Source: Hydrogenothermaceae bacterium (GTDB taxonomy: Bacteria; Aquificota; Aquificia; Aquificales; Hydrogenothermaceae). From it: a DNA stretch of 8,427 nt. The stretch is from contig WFXI01000219.1 in the NCBI GenBank assembly GCA_015490675.1, forward strand, positions 1-8,427. Direction: 5' to 3'. Shown here piece after piece: positions 7,017-8,427 of the stretch; positions within the stretch are counted from its first letter, which is position 1; every line of letters begins with the position of its first letter. Under the pieces are notes generated by a model. That model did not search any database and was not told the origin of the DNA. It worked only from the letters and a program-made list of their open reading frames with translations. The translations under genes and the position numbers were made by a program.

Positions 7017-7030
7017 TGGATTGTTAATCT
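7002..7030 (+). promoter_or_regulatory. Candidate promoter of the gatC-recA operon
   Basis: TTGACT (7002-7007) matches 5 of 6 bases of the -35 consensus. A 17-base spacer leads to TAATCT (7025-7030), a weak -10 (3 of 6) helped by a TG-n extension at 7022-7023. Transcription would start near 7037, with a leader of about 32 bases before gatC. The palindrome at 7011-7026 fills the spacer, so a bound protein would block this promoter. Confidence 0.5.
7011..7026. promoter_or_regulatory. Palindrome TAACAATGGATTGTTA, possible operator between fabG and gatC
   Basis: Perfect 7-base arms (TAACAAT / ATTGTTA) flank a GG centre. It covers the -35 of the first fabG promoter candidate and the spacer plus first -10 bases of the gatC promoter candidate, the typical place for a dimeric repressor or activator. 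It is too short and has no T-tract, so it is not a terminator. The regulator is unknown; the sequence does not resemble the FapR or FadR sites I recall. Confidence 0.4.
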
Positions 7031-7068
7031 AAAAATCAAGACTTAAAAATTGCAAAATGGGGATTTAG

Positions 7069-7359
7069 ATGCTTACAAAAGAGGAAGTTATCAAAGTTGC
7101 AAAACTTGCAAAAATTCAGCTTACAGAAGAAGAAATTGAAGTTTTTTCTAAGCAGTTACCACAGATTTTGGATTTTATTGAAAAGCTAAATGAATTGAAT
7201 ACTGAAGAAGTTCCTCCTTTTTACGAATTAATAGAAGCAAATGCTCCATTAAGAGAAGATATTCCGCAAAAAGGTTTAACTAATGAAGAAGCTTTATCAA
7301 ATGCTCCTCAAAAGGAGAATGGATTTTTTGTTGTTCCAAGGGTTGTTAAAGCAGAATAA
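7069..7359 (+). CDS. gatC: Asp-tRNA(Asn)/Glu-tRNA(Gln) amidotransferase subunit C
   Basis: GatC is the small belt-like subunit that holds GatA and GatB together in the amidotransferase, which converts mischarged Glu-tRNA(Gln) and/or Asp-tRNA(Asn) to the amide form. The 96-residue protein fits the family end to end: the N-terminal helix EVIKVAKLAKIQLTEEE, the second helix QLPQILDFIEKLNELNTE, the extended stretch around VPP..APLRED (48-64), and the C-terminal motif NAPQKENGFFVVPRVV (78-93). GGGGAT lies about 5 bases before the ATG. gatA and gatB are not in the window, so the complex genes are scattered, as is common in this part of the tree. It leads a plus-strand set with two tiny membrane-protein genes and recA, all closely spaced, so they probably share one transcript. 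Confidence 0.97.
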   Translation: MLTKEEVIKVAKLAKIQLTEEEIEVFSKQLPQILDFIEKLNELNTEEVPPFYELIEANAPLREDIPQKGLTNEEALSNAPQKENGFFVVPRVVKAE

Positions 7360-7365
7360 TATAAA

Positions 7366-7575
7366 ATGCAAAAGCTATTAGAAGAGTTTGGTAAGTTATT
7401 TTTGAATATGGCTTTAGCTTCATTTGTGTTTGTTATATTACAACCCTTTGTGGCTAATGACTTAAATATTAGCAAAAATGCATTTATAGGTTTATTTTTA
7501 TGGATGGTTTTTTCTAGTATGGGAGGGTATATGCTTTATGTGTCTGCCAATGTAGGAGGTAAGAAAGATGAATGA
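7366..7575 (+). CDS. Small membrane protein with two transmembrane helices, function unknown
   Basis: A 69-residue protein with a short charged N-terminus (MQKLLEEFGK), a first membrane segment at about 11-30, a polar loop NDLNISKN, a second segment at about 40-60, and a charged tail GGKKDE. A helical hairpin with both ends in the cytoplasm is expected from the lysines. Length and topology recall several poorly characterised two-helix families, but I cannot assign it to one. The ATG lies 6 bases after the gatC stop without a recognisable ribosome binding site, so it may be translated by reinitiation. Its end overlaps the next small gene by 8 bases. The dense spacing and membrane-like composition support a real gene. 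An AtpI-like role could be imagined, but nothing else of an ATP synthase is nearby. Confidence 0.8.
   Translation: MQKLLEEFGKLFLNMALASFVFVILQPFVANDLNISKNAFIGLFLWMVFSSMGGYMLYVSANVGGKKDE
7555..7560 (+). promoter_or_regulatory. Strong ribosome binding site of the 38-residue gene
   Basis: A perfect GGAGGT, inside the end of the 69-residue gene, stands 7 bases before the ATG at 7568. It encodes the glycine pair at residues 64-65 of the upstream protein, yet its distance to the small gene is ideal. It is the main reason to accept the tiny gene. Confidence 0.75.
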
Positions 7576-7684
7576 TAACACAATCTATTACTTAGCCCTC
7601 ATGTCTTTTGTAGTTTTGTCAGCAATAATGACTTTATTCTTAGTAAAACTTGCAGATAAACATTACAAAAACCAAAAGCAATAA
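7568..7684 (+). CDS. 38-residue single-helix membrane protein, function unknown
   Basis: The frame ATG 7568 to TAA 7682-7684 encodes MNDNTIYYLALM... with one hydrophobic helix at about residues 6-26 (rich in Leu, Val, Ile, Phe, Met) and a basic tail KLADKHYKNQKQ. The positive-inside rule puts the tail in the cytoplasm and the N-terminus outside. It has a perfect GGAGGT at 7 bases, an 8-base overlap with the two-helix gene before it, and ends 15 bases before recA. Such one-helix proteins are often accessory subunits of a membrane complex; the partner here may be the 69-residue protein, but that is inference. I recognise no family. It is too short for ordinary gene finders and may be unannotated in relatives. 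Confidence 0.7.
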   Translation: MNDNTIYYLALMSFVVLSAIMTLFLVKLADKHYKNQKQ

Positions 7685-7687
7685 AAC

Positions 7688-7693
7688 AGGAGG
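7688..7693 (+). promoter_or_regulatory. Ribosome binding site of recA
   Basis: AGGAGG lies 6 bases before the ATG at 7700, a near-ideal site. It confirms the lysine-rich N-terminus rather than a later start. No SOS-type box or separate promoter is visible in the 15 bases between the small gene and recA. Confidence 0.8.
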
Positions 7694-7699
7694 AAATAA

Positions 7700-8427
7700 A
7701 TGGCAACTACTAAAGAAAAGAAAAATACTACTCAAGATGAAATAGAAGCTAAAAAGAAAGCATTAGAAAGTGCTTTAGCTCAGATTGAGAAGAAGTTTGG
7801 AAAAGGCTCAGTAATGACCTTTTCTTCTGATGCTATAAGAAATATAGAAACAATTCCTACAGGTTCTTTATCTTTAGACAGGGCAACAGGAGTTGGAGGT
7901 ATCCCTAAAGGAAAGGTTATTGAAATTTTTGGTGCAGAAAGTTCAGGAAAAACTACTTTGACACTTCATATAATTGCAGAGGCACAAAAAAGAGGTGGTA
8001 AAGCTGTATTTATAGATGCAGAGCATGCATTCGATCCTAAATATGCAAAGGCTATAGGAGTTAATATTGAAGATTTAATTATTTCTCAACCTGATTATGG
8101 AGAACAGGCTTTAGAAATTGCAGAAACTCTTGTTAGAAGTGGTGTTATTGATGTTATTGTAATAGATTCTGTTGCTGCACTCGTTCCAAAAGCAGAGCTT
8201 GAAGGAGATATAGAAGACTCAAATATTGGCCTTCATGCTAGATTAATGTCTAAAGCAATGAGAATACTAAAAGGTGCAGTTAATAAAAGCAATACTGCTT
8301 TAATTTTAATAAATCAGGTTAGAGAAAAAGTTGGAACTATGTTTGGAAATCCAGAAACGACAACAGGTGGTAGGGCTATAAAGTTTTTTGCAGATATGAG
8401 AATGGAAGTTAGAAAGTCTGATATAAA
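7700..8427 (+). CDS. recA: Recombinase RecA, 3' end beyond the window
   Basis: RecA forms ATP-dependent filaments on single-stranded DNA and drives strand exchange in recombinational repair. The visible 242 codons are about 70% of the usual 340-350 residues. After a 20-residue lysine-rich start comes the N-terminal helix (ALESALAQIEKKFGKGSVM), then the ATPase core. The P-loop is GAESSGKTT at 78-86, where most RecA proteins have GPESSGKTT. The catalytic glutamate is Glu108 in DAEHAFDP, and Walker B is VIVIDS at 152-157. Loop L1 follows near 168-178. The ATP-sensing Gln206 (INQVRE) precedes loop L2 with GTMFGNPETTTGG (212-224). All catalytic residues are present, so a working RecA is expected. 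It is fourth after gatC and probably depends on the same promoter; no lexA-type operator was seen. Confidence 0.97.
   Translation, partial: MATTKEKKNTTQDEIEAKKKALESALAQIEKKFGKGSVMTFSSDAIRNIETIPTGSLSLDRATGVGGIPKGKVIEIFGAESSGKTTLTLHIIAEAQKRGGKAVFIDAEHAFDPKYAKAIGVNIEDLIISQPDYGEQALEIAETLVRSGVIDVIVIDSVAALVPKAELEGDIEDSNIGLHARLMSKAMRILKGAVNKSNTALILINQVREKVGTMFGNPETTTGGRAIKFFADMRMEVRKSDI

Noticed and set aside
7572..7595. Alternative ATG for the small gene after the 69-residue protein
   Set aside because: This frame stops after seven codons; the ATG at 7568 gives a 38-residue hydrophobic protein with correct ribosome-site spacing.
7568..7684. Type I toxin-like peptide
   Set aside because: Size and hydrophobicity fit, but it overlaps an operon partner, has a strong ribosome site and shows no antisense RNA promoter; an accessory subunit is more likely.

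Overview
This is AT-rich bacterial chromosome with tightly packed housekeeping genes: 11 complete or partial genes plus one very short one, several overlapping, and no gap longer than about 135 bases. Protein style (Lys/Glu/Ile-rich, AGA arginine codons) and the close resemblance of IlvB/IlvH, GatC and RecA to Aquificota proteins suggest a low-GC thermophilic member of Aquificota, perhaps Sulfurihydrogenibium or another Hydrogenothermaceae. That assignment is inference from recall, not from a search. I see no mobile element, CRISPR array, tRNA or rRNA.

Layout. (1) 1-2882, minus strand: ilvB and ilvH (the two subunits of acetohydroxyacid synthase), followed by a translationally coupled gene for a secreted protein of unknown function that runs off the left edge. 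(2) 2883-2990: divergent promoter region. (3) 2991-3944, plus strand: pyrD of the class 1B type, started by TTG. (4) 3937-6934, minus strand: a fatty-acid operon transcribed fabG, acpP, fabF, then rnc (RNase III). The last codons of pyrD and rnc overlap tail to tail. (5) 6935-7068: a second divergent control region holding two face-to-face promoter candidates and a perfect 7-bp-arm palindrome between them. (6) 7069 to the right edge, plus strand: gatC, a 69-residue two-helix membrane protein, a 38-residue single-helix membrane protein with a very strong ribosome binding site, and recA (cut by the window edge).

Together the genes cover branched-chain amino acid synthesis, pyrimidine synthesis, the fatty-acid elongation core, RNA processing, tRNA-dependent amidation and recombination. 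Nothing here is a clear new defence or mobile system. The points most worth a second look are the two tiny membrane proteins inserted between gatC and recA, the palindrome that would control fatty-acid synthesis and the gatC-recA operon together, the secreted protein coupled to ilvH, and the pyrD/rnc 3' overlap. Smaller points are residue changes in IlvH (a valine-site position) and RecA (the P-loop).
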